From: Adineta steineri
Lineage: Eukaryota; Rotifera; Eurotatoria; Adinetida; Adinetidae
NCBI GenBank assembly: GCA_905250115.1
Contig: CAJNOI010000093.1
Coordinates: 303,089-367,088 of the forward strand
Direction: 5' to 3'
Length of the DNA stretch: 64,000 nucleotides
A program made the translations under genes and the position numbers. Of this stretch, positions 45,996 to 57,697 are shown piece by piece (position 1 is the stretch's first letter; every line of letters begins with the position of its first letter). Below the pieces are notes generated by a model, which worked only from the letters and a program-made list of their open reading frames with translations, was not told the origin of the DNA and did not search any database.

Positions 45996-48190
45996 CTTTT
46001 TGCAGTACACATAACTCTCGGATACAATCCGAAGTTTCCACATTTATTTTAATAAGGAATATATATCTAGCGAGAAACTATAGAGTATACTGCGTCATAT
46101 GGCAGATAAATAAGAAAATAGAAATGAAACAACAAACACATACATCAAAAAAAAAAGATCTATTTCTTCTCACTATAATATATACTTTATCTAAATCAAA
46201 ATAAAGCACAATATTTATTTATGTACACAATATTATAAACCATTACGTCCTTCTCTTTTCAACCCTAAAGTATTTTATATCAAACTTCACGTATTTTTGG
46301 CGTAGAAAATGACGGTGTCAATAATTCTAAAACTAAATAAAAAAATTTTCTTGGATATATTTTTATATGATTCGATCAAGTTTTACAAAACTGTCTATCT
46401 ATTTATTGAAAAGAATTTGTAAACTTTTTTTGGGATAAAAAATTCAAAAGGACTAGTTGAAATACCTTAAAAAGTCATTAAAAAAACTTCTTTTTCTCTA
46501 TAACGAAGAAAACCATTTGATATTCAAATAAAATTGCTTTTTTTAATTATGTTTGTTGCTTTAAACATATCCATATATACTTATCCAACACAATTTTTTA
46601 TGCTGCATCGAACAATGACATTGGATATGTTTACAGTAATAAAAATTATTAAAAAAAATAATATTATTTAAATATCAAATGGTTTTCTTCTTTACTGTGA
46701 ACAAGAAGTTTTTTTAATGGCATTTTCAGTTATTTCACCTAGTTTTTCGAATATTTCATCTACAAAAACGCTTAAAAATTCTTCAATACATATAGAGTTT
46801 TATGAACCTTGATGAGCTCTATTGAACTATGTAAAAGTCGATACTGTAAATTTTTCATAGTCTCTGCTATTCAGTATCATTTGTTATTGATATATCAATA
46901 ATCAAAAGATCACATTACTTTAAAAAATATCTATACAATATCCTCTAATCGTTATTTCGAAATAAAATAGTTCAATAATATCAATAAAGTTTGGACAAAA
47001 ACTGAAAAAGAATAAGAAAAATACTACGTATGTAAAGTGCTAGCTAATAAACATTTTATTTGTTCGCTAATGTCTCCCTTTGCCAAACAGATGTAGTATA
47101 TTACATCGAGAGAGAGAAAATGAACAACTGTAAAAAAAAAAGAAAAATAATATGTGAAACTTCGATTAATAATGTATAAAAAGAAAGAAATTGAGTAACA
47201 TCTAATAAACTTCATTAGATAGAAAAAGAAATAAAAAAACTTGTTTCACTGCTACTGCACCTGACTTGGAATCAGACCGGCTGGTCTGTCGGGTGTGTGA
47301 TATGAATGTGAATGTTCGTATAATTATCATTATTTACATTCAGATCTTCGAAATACACAATTACTACGAATCTGTGATCTTCTATTTTAGGAAGAAAATT
47401 AATAAGACTGATTCTCTATATAAAATAGAATCTTATTGAAAATAACTATGAGAGTAAATATATATCGAAGTTATTTACTTTTCCTCTTATCGCTCAACAA
47501 AAAAAATAGACAATTTTTTTCATGTATTTTACCTGATAAAAAAAGTTAAAGAATAAAAAGAAATAAAAGGATAAATATATAATATACTCTCATGATTAGA
47601 ATATTTCATTTATATTCATATAAATCTTAATGTATTTTTATTTCAATTCGATTCTGTTATCTAAATATTTTTTCAATAAAATACCTTTGTGAATAAACAT
47701 TGAACTCATTTTTCTAATTTAAACAAAATGAAATAATACTAATCTTGAAATTTGTAATAACTAATTTAATGTAGAAATAAATAAACATAATCTAATCAAT
47801 TCTTAAGTTTTTATATTTAATCAAAAAAAATTCGATGTTAAGTATACGATCATTATCGACCTATGCATATAGATGTTAAACTGAATACAAAATAGAAATA
47901 TGAAAAAAAGATAGAAATTGTTTGACTTCAACTGAAATCAACATAAATATAATATTTTAATCATAATCACTCAAGTTTTAATATAATAATGTATGAAATA
48001 TATGATATCGTGAGATTTTAACGAACACATTTGTTTCATTATCTATAGATTGAGAATTTTCTGATTAAAAACATATGTGTGTAAATACAAAACCATTCTT
48101 TCTTTATTTCTCTTTACTAAAATTTATTTAATTCATAAGTTTTTATAACTAAACAAAACTTTTTTATATTATATTTTCAAAAAAATCAAG
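45996..48190. other. Intergenic region
   Basis: Over 2 kb of AT-rich sequence. A short GC-rich patch (cacctgacttggaatcagaccggctgg) lies near 47258-47284. It has a weak anticodon-arm look but no T-loop, so I do not call a tRNA. No coding frame. Confidence 0.45.
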
Positions 48191-48832
48191 TCATTTGAAA
48201 GAAGATAAAGAAGAAAAATCAATTTCAATAAATATTGATGAAATTTTATTTCCTTCACTTTTTTGGATAATTTCAGCTCAAAATGATAAAAATAAAATAA
48301 AAAATTTTCTTCAACAATTTTCCCATTTAAATGTATTAGATTGTGTTGATTATGATTATCGTTCTGTTTTACATGTTGCTGCTGCTGATGGAAATTTAGA
48401 AATAATTCAATTCTTACTAGAAATTTCTTCAAAAGAACATTTTCAACAAATTCTTTTACGAGAAGATCGATGGGGATTTGCTCCATTAGATTATGCATAT
48501 CAAAATGATCATCTTCATATATCTCAATTTTTAAATGAGTATATGAATAATAGTATATCTTATCCAACAATTATTCAATTGGATAATCAAAATCAAATTG
48601 TGAATTTATTTAAAATTATTTCCATTCAAATCAACTTTATGATGATTATCATCAACGAACACCAATGCATATTGCTGCAACAAATGGACATTTAAATGTT
48701 GTACAAATTCTTCTTCAATATGGATATGATGGTATTACACATAAAGATCGATGGGGATTTTATCCGGTTAATGAAGCAAGAAAAAATCATTTTTATGAAA
48801 TTGTCAACGAATTACAACAAAATACTTTATAA
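48191..48832 (+). CDS. Ankyrin-repeat protein fragment with a one-base frame break
   Basis: From an apparent acceptor at 48190 the frame is open but has no in-frame ATG, so upstream exons or a lost 5' end are implied. It encodes two ankyrin blocks. The first reads DYDYRSVLHVAAADGNLEII then REDRWGFAPLDYAYQNDH. The second reads DYHQRTPMHIAATNGHLNVV then HKDRWGFYPVNEARKNH. The pairing of YD.R..LHVAA with .DRWG..P...A is the style of ankyrin repeats at the C-terminus of glutaminases and asparaginase-type enzymes. The two blocks lie in different frames: an A4 run at 48612-48615 needs one more A. I see no glutaminase catalytic domain upstream. Either a pseudogene fragment or a small ankyrin protein with an assembly error. 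Confidence 0.6.
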
Positions 48833-49499
48833 AAGAATTTTTAATGTTTTAAACAAAATAATTCTTTCTTTTTTTCTATTATAATTAATAAAGAAAATTA
48901 TTTTTTGAAAAATCAAATCTAAACTATCATTCATCATATGAATAGTATTCAGTGTGAAACAAATCAAGTAAAAAATATCAATAAGTGGAGATAATTCAAG
49001 ATATATATCTACCAACTTGGATTTAACTTAATGATAACTATTTATTTGAAAAAAATATATTATAATTTTTTTTATTTTATTACTTGAACGCAAAAAATGA
49101 AATAAAAAAAAAAGAAACATGACAATATTAATTATGTCATGCTTTTCTGTTTATCTTGAGAGTATATTGTAAACAGCATTTCCGAGGACCTAGATGTGAA
49201 CAACAGCTGGAAAGTATACACCTACTCACCCACTAACGTATCTGAGATAGGATCTTATTTAGATTTTGCTTCATACCATATAAATATATAACTAATTCAG
49301 ATTTATTTTTTTTAGATAAAATAAATCCTTACAATAGAGATAAGTCTCAGATAGAAAGAATATAATTCTTTTCTTGTTGACATCAAGTTATAATTTATTA
49401 ATAAAACCAATAAAAAGCCTTACATACAAACTAAATACATCTATATATAATATTTTATTATTTTTATTATGTGCTTGATATCTGTTATATAAGATTTAT
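48833..49499. other. Intergenic region (convergent)
   Basis: AT-rich 3' flanks. Nothing recognised. Confidence 0.5.
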
Positions 49500-50590
49500 T
49501 TATTTATAGATTATTTGCTGTAGTGGACGAAATAATCGTATTAATTCTTTTCGAAATATAGTACCACATAAAGTGTTGATATAAAATGTAATGATATTAT
49601 TAAGAAATAAAGTAATAACAGATATATTGAATATTGTATTTTCAATTGATTGACGTAATTTAGATTTTGTTTCATGAATTGTTCCAATAGAATAGAGTTT
49701 GTAAATACTAATAGGAAATGTAGAAATAACGAAAACAATAACCTAGAAAAAGAAATAAAAAATTATTATTTTACAACATTTTTTTTCTCTCTAATTACTT
49801 GTACAAGTAACATTGTAACCAATTGAATATCACGTCTTTTTATTCTTTGATTATTTACAACGTTTCTAGGATTTCCTAACTGCTGTATTACAGAAGAAGG
49901 ATTTCGAGTTGATGAATTATTTGTTTGTGCTGGATAACATCGACGATTGCGTCTATGACGAATATTTCGTAAAGTTAAAGATCCAAATATAATCATCATT
50001 AATGTTGGTGCTAAGATTTCAAATAAAAATTGCATTAAACTATCAACAATTTGACATCGAATATTTCGTTTCAATTGATAACATGATTGTGGTGCACCAA
50101 ATAATTGTTGATGTATATCAATACAATAGAATTGTTCACCATATATAAATATTCCCAATAACATAACAACGATTATCGAAAGATAAGCACGCTTCATTGT
50201 AACCAATTGACGTTTGTAGATATCTATTGAAGAACAAAGATATCGTTCAATACAAGCTAAACCAATAAACCATGCAGCTGAATATCCTGAATAATAAGTT
50301 ATGAAAAATCTTAATTTACAAAGTACAGATGAATTTTGTGTTGGATCAATATTAAATCCAAGAAGTAAACGTGGAAAAAGACTAATAACAATAACAAATG
50401 AATCAAAAATAGTTGATGACAAAAAATAAATAACACAAATATTATTACGAAAGATTTTACGTGTAAATACTAAGATATTTAAAATATTTCCAATAATACC
50501 AAATAGAAGAAGAGGAATAGGAGCATAACGATTTATTGATTGATTTATTAAAGCAAAGTTTATTGAAATCGATACGGATGTATTATTCAT
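49500..50590 (-). CDS. Rhodopsin-like GPCR, neuropeptide-receptor type
   Basis: Two exons, 50590-49799 and 49742-49500, give 344 residues. TM1 has the GN motif (LFGIIGNILNILVF). TM3 ends with AAWFIGLACIERYLC, an ERY version of DRY, preceded by a Cys (VLCKL) that can pair with the second-loop Cys. The third intracellular loop is basic (RHRRNRRCYP). TM6 (VIVFVISTFPISIYKL) and TM7 (NNIITFYINTL..IFRKEL) resemble FMRFamide/peptide-type class A receptors; NPxxY is modified to NIITFY. NNTS glycosylation sits at the N-terminus. I chose the ATG at 50590 (MNNTS); an upstream in-frame Met at 50698 would add 36 residues. It is a different branch from the orphan receptors at 31.6, 33.4 and 61-64 kb. Confidence 0.82.
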
Positions 50591-52365
50591 GTTAACTGTA
50601 TAGAGAGAGAGAAAGATATACACTGATCTTTCTTCGAGCAATTCAAGAAAATAATTAGAAAATGTTAAGAAAAACGATTCTAAATAAACATATCTCATTT
50701 AAGTGATCTTGAGAAAAATATTGTTTTTTTTATAGAACGGAAATTGTTTAAAAAGGAATAGAGTAAAACATATCTTTTTGAAGCTTACTGAAACCTTCTA
50801 TTTCATCACATGATAGCTTAATAATCGAATTTTGATGACAAACAAAGGAAGTTGATTATTACATAAACAATTTCTTAATACCAAATAAAATATTGTATAA
50901 CAAAAAGAAACAAGTATTACTGCTCACATTTATAGATTTCTTTAATATATTCAGAATTGAATAACCTTATAATTCCCAGTTCAAAATAATTCGACGAGAT
51001 GATATTCTTAAAAAATATGGAATAAATAAAAAAAAATCTCATAATCATTGTTTCTAATTTAAATATCACACAGACAAATGGAAATTATTAAAAAGAAGAA
51101 AACATCGAATGAAGATACTGTAATTTATTATACATTTTTTTCTCATAAAAACTAATTATAATTGTTAATTAGACTGAGGATGTTTATACGAAGTTAGTGA
51201 CTGTATTTGTTGTCTCTTATACCAGCATTTACATCATTTTTCTCACATATCTAAATCATTGAATTAATAATAAAATCAAAATCGATTGATGAACTCTGAG
51301 TGTAATTTGTTTTCAAAAGTTCATATCAAATATTGTATTGTTATTATAAGAAATATTTGTGAATACTTTAAGATCATTCGGAAATAAATTCTATTAAAAA
51401 TATCTTTAGAATGAGCATATTTGAGTATGAATTATTGCTAAGAGTGACTTACATTTTGTTCTACATATCGACAACTTTCTATCACATTTAAATAAATTAT
51501 AGAAATTCTTTATTCATCAATGAAATTTAATCAATCCTAAAAAACTTATTCTTAATCTTGATTTTAACTTTTCATATATTTTTACTATTCAATTGTCTTA
51601 AAAAGATTAATTAAATAAGTGAACTCAAAATTTTACTTCGAACTCTATTTCAATCAATATTCGTATTATTTAACTTATGTTTTTTTAGATAATTAGTAAC
51701 TAAAATCGAGTCAATATATTTGTATACAAAATATTCCAAAAGTCTCTTGAGGAAAAAAAATTTCGTTTTATTATTGTTTATTACTTTATCTAACATTATT
51801 AGTTATTTTCTCAATTAGAAATGATGAATACATCGAGTAATAATTTAATTATTTGAATTTTACTTGATACCATTTAATTCATTCTTTGAAGTAAACGACA
51901 TGAATTATGAAGCATGTTTAAAGTTATAATCTAACAATAAGAACAAATCAGAAGTGTCTCTTTAAACTTAATTTTTAGAATATGAAATCGGATCTTTTCA
52001 AACTACTAAAGTTTTTCTGAGGATCAACGAGTTAATATAGATCTGAAATAAATATGAGATCTACATTGTCACTCTTACTTGAAAAGTGTCGCCACTAACT
52101 ACGATATTCATTTTCATCAAAAAACACGTATTCCAATTGGTTGATTATATTGATCAATTTTTTATCTAATTGTATCCATAATTTTCTCTCTGCTTGTTAA
52201 ACAACAGATCTATAATGACATAAAATGATAGATTAATTTGACATTTTGTTTAAATAAATAATATTTGAATTTATTTTTATATATACATATTCTAAAACAG
52301 ATTTCTCTTGAATTTTCAAGTTTTGTTATTTAATTAATCTATCGTTAATATTGATATATTTTTCG
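50591..52365. other. Intergenic region (divergent promoters)
   Basis: About 1.8 kb, AT-rich, between divergent genes. No open frame or repeat recognised. Confidence 0.45.
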
Positions 52366-53842
52366 ATGTCATCCAAAGAGAATATTTATATTGGACATAT
52401 TCTACTCATAATAATCCTTTATCTTCTCCAAGGATTTATTCAAGGTTTTACATCATCAATTCAATTATATTTAGCTTCTTATAAAGCATCATGGCAACAA
52501 CAAGCAACATTTAGTTGGGTTTTTTATCCGTTTAGTCTTAAAATTCTTTGGGCACCTATATTAGATTCAATTTATTATTATAGATTTGGTCGTTATCTAA
52601 CATGGTTAATACCTATTCAAATAACAATTGGTATTATTCTAATTACTATGTCATTCTATTTAGAATCTCTATTAATTAATCTAGAAATTCTTCCATTAAC
52701 ATTTATATTTATAATTATATATTTTCTAATAGCAAGTCAAGATATTGTTGTTGATGGATGGTCTGTTGTATTATTTTCTAGTTCAAATCCACAATGGGCA
52801 TCAACTGGTCAAACAATTGGACAAGTTATTGGATATTTTCTTGCTTCAACAGTATTAATAACATTTGAATCATCAAATTTTACAAATACATATATTCGTG
52901 AACCTCTTTCTTTACCTAAACGTTCATCAGGATTATTTACTCTTCAACAATTTACTTTCTTTGGTGGTATCGGATTTTTCATCATTAGTATTATTATTTC
53001 AGTAATCTTCTTTTTTAAAAAACCATCCTATAAAACAATAAATGTTAATGTACAAAAAAAAATATATAAAAAATTAGACTTATTTGAAACATATTCATCT
53101 ATATTAAAATTATTTCAAAAACAATGTATGCGCAAATTTACTTTAATATTATTAACTTTCGAAGTTGGATTTGCAGCAACTAATTATATGACTACTTTAT
53201 CACTATCAGAGTAAGTTTAACTTCCAGACTCATTTAATTCTAATGTGAATATATATAAATAGATATGGTATAACACGTGATACTATTGCTCTTGTCAACA
53301 TTCCTCCAGTTGTATTATATATTATTATACCATTGTATATGAGTAGAATACGACGTCCTTTAAAATGGTTTGCTTATGGTTATATTCCTCGTTTAATCAG
53401 TGCTCTTATTTTGGCTATTTATATACATTTTATCCCAGATATTATTCATACATCATATTTTTATCCTATTCTAATTATTTTATTTTGTATGAATCAAGCA
53501 GCACTCTATATAATGGTAGTAGCACGTGTTGGATTTTGTGCACGAATTAGTGAACCAGAAATAGCTGGAACATATATGACATTATTAGCAACTATATCCA
53601 ATTTAGGTCAAAGTATTTTATCAACATTAGTATTGTATATTGCAAATTGGTTACCTAAAACACATGCGTATTCTATTGAAGTGGGTGGATGTATTATATT
53701 TGGTTTAATATGGATAAGATTGTTTTGGTATACATTAAGAGATTTGGATAATTTACCTGTTGAAGAATGGTATTTAAAACCTCCAACTGATGTTAATATC
53801 ACAGTTTTTTATGATACTAAAGATACAGTCAAATACAATTGA
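52366..53842 (+). CDS. Acetyl-CoA transporter, SLC33A1-like
   Basis: Two exons, 52366-53210 and 53263-53842, give 474 residues with 11-12 predicted membrane helices. Signatures of the acetyl-CoA transporter family: YLLQGFIQGFTSSIQLYL in TM1, FSWVFYPFSLKILWAPILDS, the TM4 block ASQDIVVDGWSVVL, QTIGQVIGYFLA, and late ARISEPEIAGTYMTLLATIS followed by LPKTHAY. The human protein moves acetyl-CoA into the ER/Golgi lumen for acetylation of gangliosides and proteins. This copy is somewhat shorter (human 549), mainly at the N-terminus. The ATG at 52366 follows an AT-rich leader; the preceding in-frame codons contain no other ATG. Confidence 0.92.
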
Positions 53843-55483
53843 ATGCAATGTCTATATTTATATTTAAAACAATAGAATTAGTTTTCTATTCGAAGTAATT
53901 ATCAATACAGTCATTTTTTATTTGAGAAATTTTCTCTGTATGAGATAGAAGTATAATATATCTCGATAATGTATTTTTTTGACATAGATTAATTTCATCG
54001 TTGTATTTTCAATTTAGATTACGATAGAATTTTTCTATTTTTAACGACTAATTTTTTTGTTTTTGTATAAAAACAATGTGAACAGTTGATAAATAAATAA
54101 CAGAAATTGTTATAATACATTCTATCTTATTTTTTTCCGTTGGCAGAATAAACATTCAGAATGTTAAATTAAAAAGAATGAAGATATTTTTTGCATGATA
54201 AAATTTTTCATTTTATAAGTATACTTTTGTGTATATTATCTACTACAATAATATATCTCTCAAAATGTGTTCCACGTACGCCAGTAATATTTATTAGCAT
54301 GTGTTATATTAAACACAGCGAGTTAGTTACGCATACACGATATTTTTTGTTCTTATACGATAATAGAAGAACACGTTTTTGATCGACCATGAAATTTATT
54401 AATGATAATATATATCCTTATGTTGAAAAATTGACAAGTCAGTAGTGCATATAAATGTATGTTTGATTATTCGAAACTGTGTATTACTATAGTACATAGA
54501 CAATTGTGTGAAACGCACAGGTGCATAAATACCGAATTTTTGAACATCATTATCAAGAAATCATCAAGTAGAGAATGGGTATGTTATTTTGAACTGTATT
54601 TGAAAACAATTCTGAGTATCAAGATTGATTTTTGAGGAAACAAAGATATTGCGAAATGTTATATCATCGAATATAGATAGGTTTTTAGAAATTTTTAGTA
54701 CAAAACATTATATTTTTTCGTCCTGACTATATTTCACATTGCACTTGTGATTGACTCTTTTGTTGTGAAAGACAAATTTGTGATTAATAATCATTAAATG
54801 TATTTGTTTTGATAGAGAAGATTATTGTAACTCACAACGTATAGTATAGAAAAAAAATATTCTTCGTTATATGTTTGTGCAAATATACGAATGTATGAAT
54901 AATTATTTTGTTCAAAAAATAACTATAAAAAACAATCTGTATTTGTAACAATTTTTGATATAATAGGCATCACTTTAGATTTAACGTGCAAATGTATATT
55001 TATATCGAACATTAATAATCGTGGTTACATTGTATTTCAAGGTTCGTGATATACTTTGAGGAGTAAAAGTTTACATACTAATAGAAGTATGGAGTTAAAG
55101 GACAAGTTCGAGAGAGAATAAAGGTTTCATCGTCCCATGAAGATGAGATACATATATGATAAAAGGACAAACTAATAAAATGATCTCTAAATATCAAAAC
55201 AAGGAGAAAAATACCTAGGAGAAAAATAAATAAGAAGTAATAAAAGCGGACATCGAGATTATTCCTTCTAAGGGTAGGTAGTAGATTGTTACTGTATTAT
55301 ATGAGCATTCTTCAAATATTTATTATACAAAAGTTTCTAGAATCAAACTATCTTATCATGACTTTCAAATACATATCTATGCTTTTGTATGATTCATTAC
55401 AATCTAGTACAAAAAATAGTTGAAATCTGATATATTTTTGAATTTGTATTTATTCAGGTCTTTCTTTAGATTCTCATCAGGAA
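53843..55483. other. Intergenic region
   Basis: AT-rich spacer between two plus-strand genes. The end contains acceptor-like sites (tttattcag, tttctttag) shortly before the permease ATG. No coding frame accepted. Confidence 0.45.
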
Positions 55484-57046
55484 ATGATTGAAATCCAAGA
55501 TAAAGAATCTACAGTCCTTACGACGGATATTTCAAACAACGACAAGTCTGAAGAGAAACTCAAACGTGATTTAAAAACTCGACATATAACTATGATTGCT
55601 ATTGGTGGAATTATTGGTCCTGGTTTACTTGTAGGTTCAGGTACGGCATTAGCATCTGCTGGTCCTGCAGGTGCTTTAATCGCTTTTGCTGCGACAGGAA
55701 TAATTGTTTTTTTCGTTATGCAATCGCTCGGTGAGATTTCTACAGCAATTCCTGTCAGTGGTGCATTCATGGATTTTGCGGGTAGATTTTGTGATCCTGC
55801 TCTTTCCTTCGCTCTTGGTTGGATCTATTGGTATTTATGGATTACACTTCTCGCTAATGAATATAATGCTATATCAATCGTCATCATGTACTGGACTCAT
55901 ATTGTACCTCAATGGGCATGGATAATTGTATGCTGGTTACTCTTTCTTGGACTCTCACTTGTCGGTGTTCTTGTTTATGGTGAAATGGAATTTTGGCTTA
56001 GTCTAATGAAGATTTTGGCGATTCTTATTTACTTTATTCTTGCAATTTTAATAGATATCGGTGTTATTGGAGGCGATTATATTGGTATGAGATATTGGCA
56101 AAATCCAGGTTCATTTTCAGATGGAATTAACGGTGTAGCCAAAGTCTTTGCCATTGCTGGTTCACTCTACGCAGGTGTTGAAATTGTTGGTGTTACTGCT
56201 GGTGAATGTCGAAATCCACGACGTGCTGTTCCACGAGCAATTAAACAAGTGTTCTGGCGAATTGTAGTATTTTATCTTGGTACGATATTCTTTATCGGTC
56301 TTTTAATTCCTTACAACTCGCCTCAACTTCTTTCTGCACAGTCTAAAGCAGCTGCATCACCTTTGACTATCTCTCTAAAAGATGCGGGTATCCGTGTGGC
56401 TGCTCACATCATTAATGGGTTAATTGTTTTGTCTGTTATATCTGCTTGTATGTCAACCATCTATGTCGCATCACGAACTGTTTGCTACTTAGGTAAAACA
56501 GGAAGAGCACCAAGATTTCTTGGAATCACTGATAAACGTGGTGTTCCATATTGGGCTATTCTTTTTAGTAATTTGTTCGGTTGTATCTGTTTTATTAGTC
56601 AAGGTCCAGGTGGAGTCGGTGCTGCTTACACGTATATAATCAATCTATCCGGTGTTGCTACATTTATGGTTTGGGCAGTTATATGTCTCACACATATTCA
56701 ATTTCGTCGTGGGCTGAAAGCACAAGGAGTAAGTGTTAATGAATTACCATTTCGAGCAGCATGGTATCCTTATGGTGCTTACTTTGGTCTTGGTGCTAAC
56801 ATCTTCCTTATATTCTTCCAAGGATATAGTAGTATGCTTCCACCATTCAACTTAGTCTCTTTTACAGTCTCATACATTCTCATTCCTGTATTTTTTATTC
56901 TCTTTTTTGGATACAAATTTTCTAAAAAAACTCAATGGATTCAACCATCTCAAATGGATATCTGGTCTGGTAGACGTGTATATGAAGAAGAGGTGAAAGA
57001 AAAGAATCAAACGATCTGGTCACATCTTAAAAACATTATTCTATAA
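55484..57046 (+). CDS. Fungal-type (YAT family) amino-acid permease
   Basis: A single exon of 520 residues with 12 predicted helices. The soluble N-terminus leads into LKRDLKTRHITMIAIGGIIG and GPGLLVGSGTAL (about 28-55), the substrate-site GxG loop of the APC superfamily in its AAP/YAT form. Further signatures: MQSLGEISTAIPVSGAFMDF, ALGWIYWYLWI, AGSLYAGVEIVGVTAGECRN and PRRAVPRAIKQVFWRI, SACMSTIYVASRT, GRAPRFLGITDKRGVPYWAI. The YAT group consists of plasma-membrane proton symporters for amino acids in fungi, with bacterial AAP relatives; animals use other APC branches (LAT, CAT). It is inferred to be horizontally acquired, most likely from a fungus. The ORF is intact, intronless and richer in GC than its surroundings. 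Confidence 0.92.
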   Translation: MIEIQDKESTVLTTDISNNDKSEEKLKRDLKTRHITMIAIGGIIGPGLLVGSGTALASAGPAGALIAFAATGIIVFFVMQSLGEISTAIPVSGAFMDFAGRFCDPALSFALGWIYWYLWITLLANEYNAISIVIMYWTHIVPQWAWIIVCWLLFLGLSLVGVLVYGEMEFWLSLMKILAILIYFILAILIDIGVIGGDYIGMRYWQNPGSFSDGINGVAKVFAIAGSLYAGVEIVGVTAGECRNPRRAVPRAIKQVFWRIVVFYLGTIFFIGLLIPYNSPQLLSAQSKAAASPLTISLKDAGIRVAAHIINGLIVLSVISACMSTIYVASRTVCYLGKTGRAPRFLGITDKRGVPYWAILFSNLFGCICFISQGPGGVGAAYTYIINLSGVATFMVWAVICLTHIQFRRGLKAQGVSVNELPFRAAWYPYGAYFGLGANIFLIFFQGYSSMLPPFNLVSFTVSYILIPVFFILFFGYKFSKKTQWIQPSQMDIWSGRRVYEEEVKEKNQTIWSHLKNIIL

Positions 57047-57697
57047 TATATAAAAAGTTATTTCAATTAGAATCCATATCAGCTATTACACGTATACTTT
57101 CTTTTTAGCATTAGTTTTTTTATTTTATAAATAATAGAACATAAGTTTATCATTTAGTTAAAAATAAATAAATAAAACTATATATTATAGTCGAATCAAA
57201 AGAAACAACGCAGAATCGTGAGGGTGCGGATATGTCTGGATACGAAATAATAGTTTATATTCATGCCAATTATTACTAATCTTGTAACATTCTGGATGAT
57301 TATTAACCGTATTTTCGAACAATGAAAGGATTTATGAGAAAACTTTAACAAATTATATCGTATAAAAGCCATGAAAGAGGATGAGACTACAGATCGAGAT
57401 CCACGTTAAAATATATTTTACAATCTGACATGTGCATCGAAGTGGGCGATATTTATTATAACAAATACTTCTCTTTTACGCCAAAAAAAAACATTTCACA
57501 AAATCATGTCTGAAAAGTTCAGTTTACAAATCGATTTCAAAACTTAATCGGAACACTTCGAAAATATATTGATGTACTATATTTAAGTTCATTCTTCGAA
57601 AGACAAAATAATAAAATGAAACTGATGATTATGGATAATCAATTGAGGAACAAATTTCACAATGAATATGATAAATGTTCCGATTTTGATGATGATC
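57047..57697. other. Intergenic region (convergent)
   Basis: 3' flanks of convergent genes, AT-rich. Nothing else seen. Confidence 0.5.

Noticed and set aside
45487-46014. Several short frames in the 45-46 kb repeats
   Set aside because: They differ between repeat copies and show no conserved protein; the repeats are non-coding.
47258-47310. Possible tRNA (ctgacttggaatcag looks like an anticodon arm)
   Set aside because: No T-loop (GGTTCGA-type) or acceptor pairing could be found around it.
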